Assembly: GCA_016179685.1 (NCBI GenBank)
Contig: JACPCR010000078.1
Coordinates: 1-64,000, forward strand
Source: Planctomycetota bacterium
Lineage (GTDB): Bacteria; Planctomycetota; PUPC01; JACPCR01
DNA: 64,000 nt
Direction of reading: 5' to 3'
Position 1 is the first letter of the stretch. Each line of letters starts with the position of its first letter. Under the pieces are notes generated by a model, which saw only the letters and a list, made by a program, of their open reading frames with translations, ran no database searches and had not been told where the DNA came from. The position numbers and the translations under genes are program-made. Of this stretch, positions 25,607 to 37,111 are shown piece after piece.

Positions 25607-27400
25607 ATGACCATCGACAAGAAACTGTACGTCGGATTCGGCATCCTTTACCTCATCCTGGTCCTCCAGGCCGTCCTCTCCTACGGCCGAATCCTGCAAA
25701 TCAAATCCAATATTCGCATCTTGGTGGAGATCAAGGAGCCCCTCCAGGAGGTCGTCCAGGAGATGGAATCCAGCTTCAAGGAATCCACGAACGGGGTCCT
25801 GAGCTACATGCGTTCCCGTGACCCGAAGGCTCGGGAACGGGTGAGCAATGCCGCAGTCGCTTTCCATGCCTACGAGGAGAAGTTCCAGCAGCTTGCCGAG
25901 AGCATGAAGACGCGGGACCTCACGGAGGACGTCCGCGGCCTTTACTCCGGGTTTCGGCAGTCAGCCGAGGAAATCATGAACGTAGTGGACCGGCAAGATG
26001 CGGCCATCCAAGAGTTCCGGAGCGCCATGAAGTCCTTGGATCAGGTGCTGGTCGAAAGGGTTCAGGAAGCCGATGACCGCCTCACGAAATCGGAAGCCGG
26101 GCGGCTGGAAAAAGCCGCCCGGCTGGGAGGCCAGCTCGAGAGCTTCCGCACGGCCGTCGAATCCTACGTGGCCGCGCCGGACCCTGAGGTGCGGAGTGCC
26201 GCGCAGGATTCTGCCGTCCGGTTCGAGGAGCTTCAGTCCGCCCTGCTGACGGAGAATGCTCTCTCCCCCGAGGAGCGGGCGGCCTTTTCGCAGGTCACTC
26301 GGGAATTTCAGCGGCTGCGCGAGCGAGGAGAGGAGAGCATGGACCTGGAGGACCGGGAACGCGATGCTCTGGCGCGGCTCGAGAGGGACCAGGCCGCCAT
26401 CGAGCAGATTTTCGATTTCAAAATCCAGCCGAAATTGAAAAAGGAGATGGAAGCCGCAGGGGAGGAGGCCAACCAGGCCGTTCTCATGGCCGGCATCGGC
26501 ACGCTGGTGCTCGGCCTGGGCGGCTTTGCAGTCGCCGTCTGCGCCGCTTACTTCCTGGGCCGGACCATCGTTCTGCCCATCACCCAGGCGGTTCATCGCC
26601 TCAGCTCCGCCAGCGCCGAGATACGGACCGCTGCGGCCCAGCAGACTACCGGCGCGGGCCAGCAGGCCGGCGCGGTGGCCCAGACGGCCACGACGGTGAG
26701 CCAGGTGCAGCAGACGTCGGAGCAGGCGGCCCAGCGGGCCAAGGCCGTCGCGGACAAGTCCCGAGAATCCGAACAGGTGGCCGCTTCCGGCCGTCAGGCG
26801 GTCAACGATTCCATTATCGGCATGAACCTGGTGCGGGAGCGCGTCGAGACGGTGGCCGAGAACATTCTGGGTGTGGCGGAGAAGACGCAGGCCATCGGCG
26901 AGATCATCTCGGCGGTCAGCGACATTGCGGAGCAGACGAACCTGCTGGCGCTGAATGCGGCGATCGAGGCCTCTCGAGCTGGCGAGCAGGGCCGCGGCTT
27001 CGCGGTCGTTGCCGGCGAGATCAAGGCCCTGGCCAGCCAGTCCAAGAAGGCCACCGCCCAGGTCCGGCAGATTCTGGGGGACATCCAGAAGGGGACCCAC
27101 GAGGCCGTGATGTCCACCGAGGAATCCACGAAGAGCGTCCACGCCACGGTGCAGACGCTGGACCGCGCAGGCGAGACGATCCGGGCGCTGGCCGAGACGG
27201 TGGCCGAGGCCTCCCAGGCCGCCGCCCAGACGTCCGCTTCGGCCGCCCAGCAGGCCATCGGCATGAGTCAAATCCAGCAAGCGATGAAGAACATCGACCA
27301 GGTCGTCAAGCAGAGTCTGGCCGCCACGCGGCAGAGCGAGCAGGCGGCGCACGACCTCAACCAGGTGGCTTCCGAGCTCCGGCAGCAGATCACGGGATAG
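25607..27400 (+). CDS. Methyl-accepting chemotaxis protein (WspA-like receptor)
   Basis: The 597-residue receptor starts at ATG 25607 (GAGGAAA upstream). A first membrane segment ([17 protein letters not shown], ~10-27) is followed by an extracytoplasmic helical sensor of ~260 residues, and a second membrane segment (about 287-315, [17 protein letters not shown]). A long cytoplasmic coiled coil then carries the conserved hairpin tip [20 protein letters not shown] with [15 protein letters not shown]. There is no C-terminal CheR-binding pentapeptide. The helical sensor resembles four-helix-bundle stress or surface sensors. It is followed 8 nt later by CheA-REC, so receptor and kinase are made together. 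Confidence 0.9.
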   Translation: MTIDKKLYVGFGILYLILVLQAVLSYGRILQIKSNIRILVEIKEPLQEVVQEMESSFKESTNGVLSYMRSRDPKARERVSNAAVAFHAYEEKFQQLAESMKTRDLTEDVRGLYSGFRQSAEEIMNVVDRQDAAIQEFRSAMKSLDQVLVERVQEADDRLTKSEAGRLEKAARLGGQLESFRTAVESYVAAPDPEVRSAAQDSAVRFEELQSALLTENALSPEERAAFSQVTREFQRLRERGEESMDLEDRERDALARLERDQAAIEQIFDFKIQPKLKKEMEAAGEEANQAVLMAGIGTLVLGLGGFAVAVCAAYFLGRTIVLPITQAVHRLSSASAEIRTAAAQQTTGAGQQAGAVAQTATTVSQVQQTSEQAAQRAKAVADKSRESEQVAASGRQAVNDSIIGMNLVRERVETVAENILGVAEKTQAIGEIISAVSDIAEQTNLLALNAAIEASRAGEQGRGFAVVAGEIKALASQSKKATAQVRQILGDIQKGTHEAVMSTEESTKSVHATVQTLDRAGETIRALAETVAEASQAAAQTSASAAQQAIGMSQIQQAMKNIDQVVKQSLAATRQSEQAAHDLNQVASELRQQITG

Positions 27401-27408
27401 GGATCGCC

Positions 27409-29829
27409 ATGGACCGGGAGAAGCTCATTCAGCGTCTGATGGTCACGTTTCTCGACGAGCTCGAGGGGCACGTGCAGGCCATGAACCGCGACCTTCTCGC
27501 GCTCGAAAAGGTCGAGCCAGGTGGAGCGCAAGAGGAGCGCCTCCGGGCTCTCTTCCGCACGGCCCACACCCTCAAATCCGCCGCCCGCGCGGTCAGCTTG
27601 CAGCCGATCGAACAGGCCTCGCATCAGCTCGAGGAAATCCTGACCGCGGCCCGGGAGGGCCGGCGGCCCCTGTCGGCCCCGCTCTTCGCGCTGCTCTTCG
27701 AGTCCGTAGACGCCGTCCAGGACGCAGGCCAGACCCTTCGGGCCGGCAAGAATCCCGGCGAGTCGGCCCTCGCTCGCATCCTGCCGCGCCTGGAGGCGGC
27801 TGCCCGGGGCGAAATCCCTCCGCCGGCCGTTTCCACGCCGACCGAATCGGCCGATGCTGCCGCCCCCTCCGCACCGCGGGGTCACGTTGCCGCTCCAGCG
27901 CCTTCCCACGCTCCGAATGAGCGCCCGCGGGGTCCGGTGGCCTCGCCGGCGGCCAGCCCGCCGGGCCACGCCTTCGCCGCCTCGGGCAGCACCGTCCGGA
28001 TTTCCGCGGAAAAGCTCGATACGCTCCTTGCCGAGTGCGGGGAGCTTCGCGTGGCTCTGCAGTGGAGCGCATCTCGCAGCGAATCCATCGAGGAAATCCG
28101 GGCCTTCGTGGGCCGATGGACGGAGGAGTGGCTGAGCGTGGAGAAGGCCCTCTGCCGGACCCTGGAATCCCTTCTTCCTCCAACTGACCCTTCGCCTCGC
28201 TACTCCGGCGAAAAGGCCAGCAGGGCGCAGGCGCAGCCCGAAGGCCTTTCGCAGCACGCTGCTGGCAGGGGTCCCAACGGCCACGCCCTGGGGCCCCTTC
28301 CGCGGAGGACCTGGCGCGCTCTCCGGGCCCAGACCGAGAACTTGCGCCGGCTGCAACGGGAGCTCGAGCGGCTGCGAACCAACGCCGCCAACCAGTTCCT
28401 GGCCCAGTACCGGGCATCGGCCCAGATTGATGAAGAAGTACGGCGGCTGCGCATGCTCCCCTTCCGATCAGCGTGCGAGGGTCTGGACCGGATGGTCCGG
28501 GATTTCGAGAAGGCGCAGGGGAAGGGCGTCGATATCGCCATCGAGGGAGGCGAGGTCGAGTTGGACCGGTCCGCCCTGGAAGCCCTCAAAGGCCCCCTGG
28601 TCCACTTGGTCCGTAACGCTCTGGACCACGGCATCGAGGGGCCGCAGGCACGCCGGGCCGCCGGCAAGCCTCCGCGAGGCCGGATCACCGTCGAAGCCTC
28701 CCTCTGCCGCGGCCAGGTTCAGATCGCCGTGGCCGACGATGGGCAGGGACTATCGACCGAGGCCATCCGCGCGCGGGCCGCCCGACAAGGCCTGCCCGTG
28801 CCTGAAAACGACGCCCAGGCGATCCACCTCATCTTTCTTCCCGGCTTCTCCACCTCTCCCACCGTCACGGAGCTTTCCGGGCGCGGCGTGGGCTTGGACG
28901 TGGTCCAGAGCGCCGTCGAAGCGCTCCACGGCAGTCTGGACGTCTCCACCGTGCCGGGGCAGGGCACTCGCTTCCTCTTTACCGTTCCCCTCACCCTGAC
29001 GACGCTCCGGGCCCTGCTGGTGCGTGACGGCGGTCAGGTCTTCGCCTTGCCCGCCCTCCACGTTCAGAAGGTGGAGCGCCTCGCTCCCGGGCAGGTGCAG
29101 TCGGTGCAGGGCCGTCCCATGGCCGCCCTCGGGGCTTCCCTGATTCCGATCGCGGCGCTCGCAGAAGCGCTCGGTCTCCGCAGCGCGGCCACGCTGAAGG
29201 CCCGGGGCGAGGCGGCTCTGATCCTGGCCTCGGCGGAGAACCAGCTCATGGGATTCGTGGCCGACGAGGCCCTCGAGGAGCAGGAAATCGTCGTCCAGAG
29301 CCTGGGGCCGCGCCTCCGGCACGTCCGCAGCGTCAGCGGGGCCACCTCGCTGCCGAACGGGCGCATCGCTTTGATCCTGAATGTTCCGGACCTCCTGAGG
29401 CACACGCTCCAGTTGCCGCCCGGTCCCGGCCGGGCCGGCCCGTTTCAGCCGCCGCCGCCGCCGGCCCGGAAACGCCTCCTGCTGGTCGAGGACTCCCTCA
29501 CCACGCGGGCCCTCGAGAAGAGCATCCTCGAGGGCGCTGGCTATGATGTCCTGGTCGCCTCCGATGGGGCGGAGGGCTGGCAGGTCCTCCAGGAAAAGCC
29601 CGTCGATCTCGTCATCAGCGACATCGAGATGCCACGAATGGACGGTTTCGAATTGACCGAAGCGATTCGGAAGTCAAAATCTTCCGGGGAGCTGCCGGTC
29701 ATCCTCGTCAGCGGGAGGGCCAGCGACGAGGATCGGGCCCGGGGCATCGGGGTCGGTGCGGACGCCTATATCGTCAAGAGCGCGTTCGACCAGACGGTGC
29801 TTCTGGAAACTATCGGCCAGTTCCTCTGA
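27409..29829 (+). CDS. CheA histidine kinase with C-terminal receiver (WspE-like)
   Basis: 806 residues. An Hpt domain carries the phosphorylated His at ~53 (TAHTLKSAAR). After a Pro/Ala-rich linker come the dimerisation helices and the HATPase with N (LVRNALDHGIEG), G1 (VADDGQGL) and G2 (LSGRGVGLDVV) boxes. A CheW-like regulatory domain follows (LRALLVRDGGQVFALPALHV), then a receiver at the C-terminus with the phospho-acceptor Asp in DLVISDIEMPRMDG. A CheA-REC hybrid is characteristic of Frz- and Wsp-type alternative systems rather than flagellar chemotaxis. It should autophosphorylate in complex with CheW and MCP and pass phosphate to CheB and to the downstream REC-GGDEF-EAL protein. Confidence 0.9.
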   Translation: MDREKLIQRLMVTFLDELEGHVQAMNRDLLALEKVEPGGAQEERLRALFRTAHTLKSAARAVSLQPIEQASHQLEEILTAAREGRRPLSAPLFALLFESVDAVQDAGQTLRAGKNPGESALARILPRLEAAARGEIPPPAVSTPTESADAAAPSAPRGHVAAPAPSHAPNERPRGPVASPAASPPGHAFAASGSTVRISAEKLDTLLAECGELRVALQWSASRSESIEEIRAFVGRWTEEWLSVEKALCRTLESLLPPTDPSPRYSGEKASRAQAQPEGLSQHAAGRGPNGHALGPLPRRTWRALRAQTENLRRLQRELERLRTNAANQFLAQYRASAQIDEEVRRLRMLPFRSACEGLDRMVRDFEKAQGKGVDIAIEGGEVELDRSALEALKGPLVHLVRNALDHGIEGPQARRAAGKPPRGRITVEASLCRGQVQIAVADDGQGLSTEAIRARAARQGLPVPENDAQAIHLIFLPGFSTSPTVTELSGRGVGLDVVQSAVEALHGSLDVSTVPGQGTRFLFTVPLTLTTLRALLVRDGGQVFALPALHVQKVERLAPGQVQSVQGRPMAALGASLIPIAALAEALGLRSAATLKARGEAALILASAENQLMGFVADEALEEQEIVVQSLGPRLRHVRSVSGATSLPNGRIALILNVPDLLRHTLQLPPGPGRAGPFQPPPPPARKRLLLVEDSLTTRALEKSILEGAGYDVLVASDGAEGWQVLQEKPVDLVISDIEMPRMDGFELTEAIRKSKSSGELPVILVSGRASDEDRARGIGVGADAYIVKSAFDQTVLLETIGQFL

Positions 29830-29838
29830 GGTTGCGCC

Positions 29839-30873
29839 ATGATACGCGTGCTCGTCGCCGATGATTCCATCACCGCCCGGGAGCTCCTGGTCGAGACGCT
29901 CCGGTCCGATCCCGAGATTCGCGTGGTGGGAGAGGCCGGCGACGGCGACGAGGCGGTCCGAATGACCAAGAGCCTCCGGCCCAACGTCGTCACCATGGAC
30001 GTCCGCATGCCGAGGCTGAACGGGCTGGAAGCGACGCGCCGCATCATGGCCGAGGCGCCCACGCCCGTGGTCATCATCAGCGGACATTTCGACGTCCGTC
30101 AGAACCAGGCCTTCATGGACGCCCTCCTGCTCGGAGCCCTCTGGGTCCTCGAACGGCTTCCGGGGCCCCGCTCGCCCGCGTTCCAGGATGCGGCCCGCCG
30201 GCTCGTCGCCATGGTCAAGGCCATGGCGCAGGTCAAGGTCGTCCACCAGTGGACGCCTCGGCCAGCGGCCGCGCCCGAGTCCGCTTCCCGGCGGCCGGGC
30301 ACCGCGAGAGGCGTGCGGGCCAGCATCCTTGCCGTGGCCGCATCCACGGGGGGCCCCGCGGCCCTCGCCCACATCCTCTCCCAGCTTCCCAGAGACTTCC
30401 CCGCGGCCATCCTCGTCGTCCAGCACATGGCCCCAGGCTTCATTGCTGGACTCGCTCAGTCCCTCGCCCGGACGACCCGCCTCCGCGTCAAGCTGGCAGA
30501 GGACCGCGAAGCCATCCGCCCCGGCATCGTCTACCTCGCGCCCGATGATCATCACCTGGGGGTCACCGGCCCGTCCACCCTCCTTCTTTCCAACAGCCCG
30601 CCCGTGGGCGGGCTGCGCCCTTCCGCCAGCTTCCTGTTCCATTCCGTCGGCGAGGCCTTCGGAACTGCTGGCCTTGCCGTCGTTCTCAGCGGCATGGGCG
30701 ATGATGGGATGGACGGGCTGCGGGCGCTCCGCAAGGCCGGCGGCCGCGTCATTGTCCAGGATGAAGCCAGTTCCGTCGTCTTCGGCATGCCCGGCGCCGC
30801 CGTCGCCGCCGGTCTCGCCGATTCCGTCCTTCCGCTACTCGCCATCCCCGCACAACTGGTCGAGGCCGTCTAG
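29839..30873 (+). CDS. CheB receiver-methylesterase (WspF-like)
   Basis: 344 residues: a receiver domain with DD near the start (VADDS) and the phospho-acceptor in VTMDVRMPRLNG, then the methylesterase with the catalytic Ser (AASTGGP, ~170), His (VQHM, ~196) and Asp (GMGDDGMDG, ~292). In the receiver, the Lys usually conserved after beta-5 (K-P) is replaced by Arg-Leu in LERLPGP, which may alter switching. It removes methyl groups added by CheR to the MCP. It lies 9 nt after CheA-REC and one nucleotide before the next gene. Confidence 0.9.
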   Translation: MIRVLVADDSITARELLVETLRSDPEIRVVGEAGDGDEAVRMTKSLRPNVVTMDVRMPRLNGLEATRRIMAEAPTPVVIISGHFDVRQNQAFMDALLLGALWVLERLPGPRSPAFQDAARRLVAMVKAMAQVKVVHQWTPRPAAAPESASRRPGTARGVRASILAVAASTGGPAALAHILSQLPRDFPAAILVVQHMAPGFIAGLAQSLARTTRLRVKLAEDREAIRPGIVYLAPDDHHLGVTGPSTLLLSNSPPVGGLRPSASFLFHSVGEAFGTAGLAVVLSGMGDDGMDGLRALRKAGGRVIVQDEASSVVFGMPGAAVAAGLADSVLPLLAIPAQLVEAV

Positions 30874-30874
30874 C

Positions 30875-32517
30875 ATGTCCGACAGACCCCGCGAGCCCTG
30901 CATCCTCATTGTGGAAGACAGCCCCACGGAAGCCCTCCGCCTCCAGCTCGTCCTCGATGACGCCGGATTCGAGCCCGCCGGCGTGTCGCTTCTCAGCGAC
31001 GCCCTCGGGCGTGCATCCGAAGGCGGAATCGATGCCATCGTGCTGGACCTTACCCTTCCCGACTCTGAAGGGCTGCAGACCATCGCCCGGATGATCCAGG
31101 CCGCGCCCAACGTCCCCATCGTCGTGCTGACCGGCCAGCACGACGAGAACCTCGGCCTGCAGGCCCTGAAGGAGGGCGCCCAGGACTACCTGGTCAAGGG
31201 CCAGGCGGACGGCCAAGCCCTCGTGCGCTCGATCCGGTACGCCATCGAGAGGCAGCGGATGCAGATGGCGCTGAAGGCCGCGCATGATCGGATGGAGCGC
31301 CTGGCGCTCATCGATCCCTGGACGGAGCTGCTGAACCGGCGCGGGCTCGAGCGCGTGTATGCCATCGAGGTGGACCGCATGAAGCGCGGCGGCAGCGAGC
31401 TGGTCGCCGTCATCGTCGACCTCGACAACTTCAAGCGGATCAACGACGGCCTCGGATACGTCGTCGGCGACATGGTGCTGAAGGAGGTCGGTATCAAGCT
31501 GAAGACCTCCTTGCGGCCCTATGACCATCTGGCGCGCATTGGCGGCGACGAATTCATGATCCTCCTGCCCGAGACGCGCTGGGTCGAAGGCATGCGCGTG
31601 GCCGAGCGCATCCGCCTGGCCGTGAGCGAGAGCCCCATCGGACTCGCCAGCGAGTCCATCAAGATCACCGCCAGCCTCGGCGTCCTCCGCGTCAGTGCGG
31701 ACCTCCCCTCCGTCGAGGTGCTGATCTCCCAGGCCTACCTCGGCATTGCCCGGTGCAAGCGAACGGGGAAGAACCGCGTCTGCGACGCGGAGAATTTGGC
31801 CACCGGGGACGGGGGAGACGATCTGCTCGCCTCTGTGACGGAGGCCCTGCGGACCGGCAACCACTTCCGCGCCGTCTCGCAGCCCATCATGCGGCTTCAT
31901 GATGAAAGGCCCGTCGGCTACGAAATCCTGGTCCGCGGGCCCGCTGGCGTCTTCGAGATGCCCGCCGTCTTCTTCCGCCTCTGCCTCGAGAAGAAGATTC
32001 TCACCCTCGTCGATTGCTGGTGTCTCAAGGCCTGTATCGCGGCCACGGAGGCCCTGGACGGCTCCGCCCGATTTCACCTCAACGTCTTCCCCTCGACTCT
32101 CCTGGATATCCCCGCCGATCGGATTCTGGAACTGTTTCCCGCGAACCGCCAGAAAGGCCAGTTCTGCCTGGAGATCAGCGAGCAGCAGATCATCGGGGAC
32201 ATGGCCGCGCTGCTCAAGCCCATCGAGGCGTTCCGGCGGGCGGGCATCCATATCTCCATCGATGACGTAGGCTTCGGCTACAGCTACCTGGAGCGCCTGA
32301 TCCTCCTCGAGCCCAACATCGTCAAGATCGACATCAAGTGCGTCGAGGGCATCGCCAAGGACTCCTTCAAGGAGCGATCCCTGCGCCGCCTCGTCAAGGT
32401 GGTCGACAGCCTGGGCGCTGAAGCGATCGCCGAGGGGATCGGCAACCGCGAGGACCTCGATGTCGTCCGGAATCTCGGCCTCCAATATGGTCAAGGCTTC
32501 CTCTGGGGACATCCGAA

Positions 32518-32521
<4 letters not shown>
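30875..32521 (+). CDS. REC-GGDEF-EAL cyclic-di-GMP response regulator (WspR-like output)
   Basis: 548 residues. The receiver (1-120) has the phospho-acceptor in AIVLDLTLPDSEG and the switch Lys in YLVKGQ. The GGDEF domain has intact RIGGDEF (~222) preceded by RPYD exactly five residues upstream, an inhibitory I-site arrangement. The EAL domain starts with YEILVRG (EIL for EAL) and retains FHLNV, LEISEQ, IDDVGFGYSYL, VKID and IAEG; the second Glu of the usual EGVE is Gly. So the cyclase is probably active and feedback-inhibited, and the phosphodiesterase is uncertain. Being last of the chemosensory genes, it is the likely output, as WspR is, but Wsp systems have no EAL domain. Confidence 0.9.
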
Positions 32522-33117
<596 letters not shown>

Positions 33118-33135
33118 CCTTCTTGGCACTTGCAC

Positions 33136-33623
33136 ATGGATGATCGAGCAGCAGAGGCATTCCTTGCCCTTCGGTCCACTTTCTGCGTTCAAGGCTCTCA
33201 GGCGCGCCCTTTCCGGCTGCGTGACAAGCGGAACACCCAGGATGACCCTCTTGACGAGCTTGTCCACCGGTGTCTTTCGGTCGGCCTTGCAAAAGGAATC
33301 CAGTGTGAGCGAGCACCGGGGCCATGGACTGCTCCGGACCTCGTCATCCTTCGCCCCGAATCCTGTCGGAACGTCCCACGTGATTCACTCAAGAATGACA
33401 CCCATCGGATTCTCGGGCTGGAAGTAAAGAAGCTCGAAAGGCAGCCATCGGGCATGATCGCCGGGGCCTCGGGGCTGGACTACAACACCACGCCGCCTTG
33501 TGGCATGATACGGGTCTATGCTATGACAGGCAGGGTGAGCCACTCGACATCAGAGGCTTCTACGCGTTCGTATGCCAAGGTCATGCGGAGGAAGTGAAGG
33601 CGCCCGGCACAGGTGGCACGTAG
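33136..33623 (+). pseudogene. Frameshifted PD-(D/E)xK-like nuclease gene
   Basis: From ATG 33136 the frame encodes a small protein with APDLVIL, then ILGLEVKKLE, i.e. Asp followed by E-x-K as in PD-(D/E)xK nucleases, and ASGLDYNTTPPCG. At RVY the frame breaks: CTATG is present twice in tandem (33516-33520, 33521-33525), and removing one copy restores a coherent continuation (VYDRQGEPLDIRGFYAFV) to a TAG at 33621. The continuation then stops at what looks like a deletion junction with the minus-strand deacylase remnant. The family is not identified; restriction-type nucleases are the likeliest home. Confidence 0.6.
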
Positions 33624-34247
33624 TGAGCGCGGCGGGGGGGCTTGTTGCTGACCGAAGCCCCTCAGTCCCTTGAAACTCTCGTCCGCCGGCCCGTGCAGGC
33701 GGGCGCACTGCTCGAGCGCCTCGCCGGCCAGCCTTTCCATGGCACGGAGCTGGTCCGGCGTCGGCGGCGACTCCGCCAGGGCGCCCGCGGCGACCCTGAG
33801 CGCCGCATGACCCACCAGCGGGACAACGTTGAGGCTGGTCCCCTGGCCCTCCAGACAGCGGGCCCAGCCGTCCAGCGTGCTCCAGCCCCACTCGACCCGT
33901 GAGGGCAGGATCGACCCGAGCGCCTGCTGCAGGCCAGCCGGTCCCGCGTCCCCGGCGGGAAAGGGCGAGAAGGCGCAGTTTCCCACCACCTCCGTCGTCA
34001 CGCCCTGGTGAATCTTGCTCTCGCCACCGGGATCATCGAGCAGCGTCACGTCCGAGTGCGTGTGCATGTCGATGAAACCGGGAGCGACCACGAAGCCGGA
34101 TGCATCGACGACCTCCCGGGCCTGGGCATGGACGAGCGAACCCATGGCGGCAATCCGGCCGCCCGCCAGGCCCACGTCCGTTCGGAAGCGCATCCTACCC
34201 GTGCCGTCCACGATGGTGGCGTTGCGGATCAAGGTCTCGAAGTTCAT
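33516..34247 (-). pseudogene. N-acyl-D-amino-acid deacylase / D-aminoacylase, truncated
   Basis: The start of the gene is intact: NATIVDGTG, VDASGFVVAPGFIDMHTHSD (first metal-binding HTH), GVTTEVVGNCAFSPFP and NVVPLVGHAALR all match the amidohydrolase D-aminoacylase/N-acyl-D-glutamate deacylase family. Family members are about 480-550 residues; here homology ends near residue 180 (MERLAGEALEQ) and the remaining ~60 residues read antisense to the broken nuclease gene. So roughly 300 residues, including most metal ligands of the barrel, are lost. A breakpoint near 33640-33700 is implied. Confidence 0.75.
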
Positions 34248-34338
34248 GGAAATTCCGGGACGGCTTATCTCGCATCTTCAATTCTTATGCCCCATCGGCA
34301 TGAAGACAGAACGGCGTTCCGAAAGGGTTAACGAGGCC

Positions 34339-36978
34339 CTATGGCCCACGTCCCCGCGTCCCCGCGTCTCGACGACCGAGGGACGAAAGGCCCGCGAGTC
34401 GTTCGACGATTTCATTCCTTTGCCGTTCCGGCAGCTCCGGATTTTGGGAAAGGCCTCGTAAGACGTCGCCGACGCCGGGCACCTTTTCCCGGAGGGCATC
34501 GTAGAGGAGAGCGATGACCCGCTCCCGCAGTCGGCCCATCCGGCTCACGTCCCTGCCCTCCGGCTTCACCGCCATCATCTGCCCGAGGCTTCGCAGCACC
34601 CTCAGCGACTCCTCACGACCCATCCGGCCGCCTTCCGTCCAGTAAGCCAGCACGCGGTCGAGGAAATCGGGCAAGGCGGACCTGATGCTGGCGTCAGACG
34701 GGGCATGAGCGCAAATCTCGCCCACGGCGGCCAGCACTCCCGGATCCTGGACTTCCGCCGTCAAGGCTTGAAAGATTTTCAGCCGGTCCTTGGACTGCGT
34801 TTCAAGCGACGCGGCAATGGTCCGGAGCACCCCGAGCAGACGCGTGATGTTGGCGGGGCCCCACACCTCCCGGAACTCCATCACAGCGCGCCATTTCAGC
34901 CGCAAGGCCTCGACCACGCGCTCCCGGACACCCATCGGAATCTCCGGGGAAATGCAGATCGACTCGAATCCCTGAAGCAGCGTCGGCATCATCTCCGTGT
35001 AGGCCAGAATCTCGTGGCCCAGCTCCAGCACCGGCTCGCTCCCGGACTCCGACATCCGCGTGCTGACCTGCGGCATGTCGGACCGGAAGAGCTGGAGGAA
35101 GAGGGTTGCCGTATTCAACCGCTCCTCGAGGGGCGTTGCGGGGTTCGCGGAGAGTGTGCCGAGGGCTCGGAGCACCTCGAAGGGCCTGCGGGCGTGCTTC
35201 AGGGCGTCCCGGAGCGAGCGAGATATCTCCAGGAGGACCTCTCCCGGGACGAAGGGGCAGGCCCCGACGTCCGCCAGGGCTACCAGCGCCGTCTTTTCGA
35301 GATCGACGCATTCTCCCTGCGCCAGTTTCCAGCACAAAGCCATCACCGCGGCCGATTCGCGGGCTATTTCCGGCCCGGGCTTATCGACCCGCTGGAAAAC
35401 CTTTCCCAGAAACTGCAGGGCCATTTCACGCTCGTGGGGCCGCACCCCCGTCTCGATGATCTCCATGAGGGGCCCCAGGGCCGGGATTCCTATCCGGGCC
35501 ACCGTGCTCTCCACCAGCCCTCTCGTCCGAGGGTGGTGATACTCTTTCAGGTTCGCCATCATCTCGTGGATGAGCTGACGCCGTAATTCCTGGTCCAGCT
35601 CGCGGTCGCTGCACAGGTTGCCCTCGAGGACCGCCAGCCGCACAGCACGTTCCCCGCCCTGCAGCAGGCTCAGGAAGAGGTCCCCGACGGCCTGTTTGAT
35701 GCGGGCGTCCGCTTTCGGCTCTCCTCGAGACGCGAGGCGGTCCAGAAGCTGAACCATGAATGTCCTTTGCAGCGGGTGTGCCCGTGGATAGGCTGACAGG
35801 AGCGCCTCCGCGGCCAGGTCCCCGCGCCCAGCCAAGAGGTGGCCGAGCCGCAAGGCCTGTTCGTCGTTCGAGGTGAGGGCGGCCAGTTGCTCCGCTGACC
35901 GCTCGATCACCGGCCGGGCCAGGTCTTCAGGCAACGTCTTCTGGCAGAGGAAGCCCAGGAGATGCACCCGAGCGGCCGGCTCGCTCTCGCTTTGCACCAG
36001 TTCCCAGAGCTGGCGCAGCGCAGCTACCGAGGAACGGTCCGCCAGGGCGGCGAGCGCCCGGTCCGCCTCCCCGCCCAGCTCCGCCGGCCTCTCGCGCAAC
36101 TGTTGAACGATGAGCCTCACCGCCGCCTGGCACTCCGGGGCGTGCTGGGCCAGGAGGGGCGCGGCCGCGCCCAGGGCCGCCAGCATCGCCTCACGGGCCG
36201 GCAACTCGCTTTCCCGTTCCATTCCCCCGAGCAGGGAGCGTACGATGACGTAGCCTTCCAGCCCGCTTCCGCCGGAGATGAGGGCCGACAGCCTTCGGGC
36301 CGCCAGGATGCGCTGTGGGCCGTCCCCTTCCGCCAGCTCACGTAACGTCGAAGCCACATCCGAGCGCAGTCCCAGCGCCTCCAGGCCCGAGACGGCCTCT
36401 GCACGGACCGCGCTTTCGGAGTCCGTGAGCAAGCCCACGTAGACCAGAATCTTCTCCCGCGCGGGCGCCGGCGAAAGGGCCAGTTGCCGGATCGCACTTC
36501 GACGCCTTGCTAAGTCCGCGCCCGCCACCGCCTCGAGCTTCAGCCGCCGAATCTCCCCGGGAGTGAAGAGGTCAGAGGTGTCCTCCAGGCCCGGAACGTG
36601 GGCCAGGAAAGAACCCGGCCCGACTGGCCTCTGTACCAGCTCCGTGCCCGCGACGCGCCAACCCTCTTCCGCCTCCAACTCCTCCTCAAGAACGATCACC
36701 TGCCAGTCCTGCCAGTCCTCGACCGCCAGTCGTTCTTCGCCCCCTGCGGCCTGAGACTCCTGCTGGAGTCTCTCTGACGACAGTTTCCTGGCGGGCCGGG
36801 CCAGCGCGGCGCTCAGAAGCATACGCTCCATCGGACTCCCGGGTCCGGCGCGCTCGAGGACCATGGCACTGAGCCCGATCCGGCGCTTCAGGAGCGATCC
36901 CACCCGTGCGGCCAGTCGCACGCTGAGTCCGTATTGCTGCTTCAATTCCGCTGGACCTAGTCGGACGGGCTCCGGCAT
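34339..36978 (-). CDS. Large HEAT-like helical-repeat protein of unknown role
   Basis: The start at ATG 36978 has GGAGG six nt upstream, giving 879 residues; a longer start at 37017 has no such site. Residues ~1-150 have a mixed domain (MPEPVRLGPAELKQQYGLSV). From ~150 onward come continuous alpha-helical pairs of HEAT/ARM type (SAIRQLALSPAP, AVRAEAVSGLEALGL, EADRALAALADRSSVAAL). No signal peptide, membrane segment or catalytic motif is evident, so it should be cytoplasmic. HEAT solenoids are usually scaffolds. It points away from the chemosensory operon and its upstream neighbour is the SH3-type secreted protein. Confidence 0.6.
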   Translation of the reverse strand: MPEPVRLGPAELKQQYGLSVRLAARVGSLLKRRIGLSAMVLERAGPGSPMERMLLSAALARPARKLSSERLQQESQAAGGEERLAVEDWQDWQVIVLEEELEAEEGWRVAGTELVQRPVGPGSFLAHVPGLEDTSDLFTPGEIRRLKLEAVAGADLARRRSAIRQLALSPAPAREKILVYVGLLTDSESAVRAEAVSGLEALGLRSDVASTLRELAEGDGPQRILAARRLSALISGGSGLEGYVIVRSLLGGMERESELPAREAMLAALGAAAPLLAQHAPECQAAVRLIVQQLRERPAELGGEADRALAALADRSSVAALRQLWELVQSESEPAARVHLLGFLCQKTLPEDLARPVIERSAEQLAALTSNDEQALRLGHLLAGRGDLAAEALLSAYPRAHPLQRTFMVQLLDRLASRGEPKADARIKQAVGDLFLSLLQGGERAVRLAVLEGNLCSDRELDQELRRQLIHEMMANLKEYHHPRTRGLVESTVARIGIPALGPLMEIIETGVRPHEREMALQFLGKVFQRVDKPGPEIARESAAVMALCWKLAQGECVDLEKTALVALADVGACPFVPGEVLLEISRSLRDALKHARRPFEVLRALGTLSANPATPLEERLNTATLFLQLFRSDMPQVSTRMSESGSEPVLELGHEILAYTEMMPTLLQGFESICISPEIPMGVRERVVEALRLKWRAVMEFREVWGPANITRLLGVLRTIAASLETQSKDRLKIFQALTAEVQDPGVLAAVGEICAHAPSDASIRSALPDFLDRVLAYWTEGGRMGREESLRVLRSLGQMMAVKPEGRDVSRMGRLRERVIALLYDALREKVPGVGDVLRGLSQNPELPERQRNEIVERLAGLSSLGRRDAGTRGRGP

Positions 36979-37111
36979 CCGATCCCTCCGGACGTGTATT
37001 CTGCCGGGATTTCCCATGCGCCAATGAGAGAAGGAGGGGCAGGAACAGTTTCTCCGCCGTTTCCTAAAGTTTTTCGGGGCGGAATGGCGGGGGCATCTCC
37101 GCTCCGAATCA

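Noticed and set aside
25961-32512. Long minus-strand frames opposite the MCP, CheA and REC-GGDEF-EAL genes
   Set aside because: Same shadow effect; the plus-strand proteins carry all family motifs and correct overlaps.
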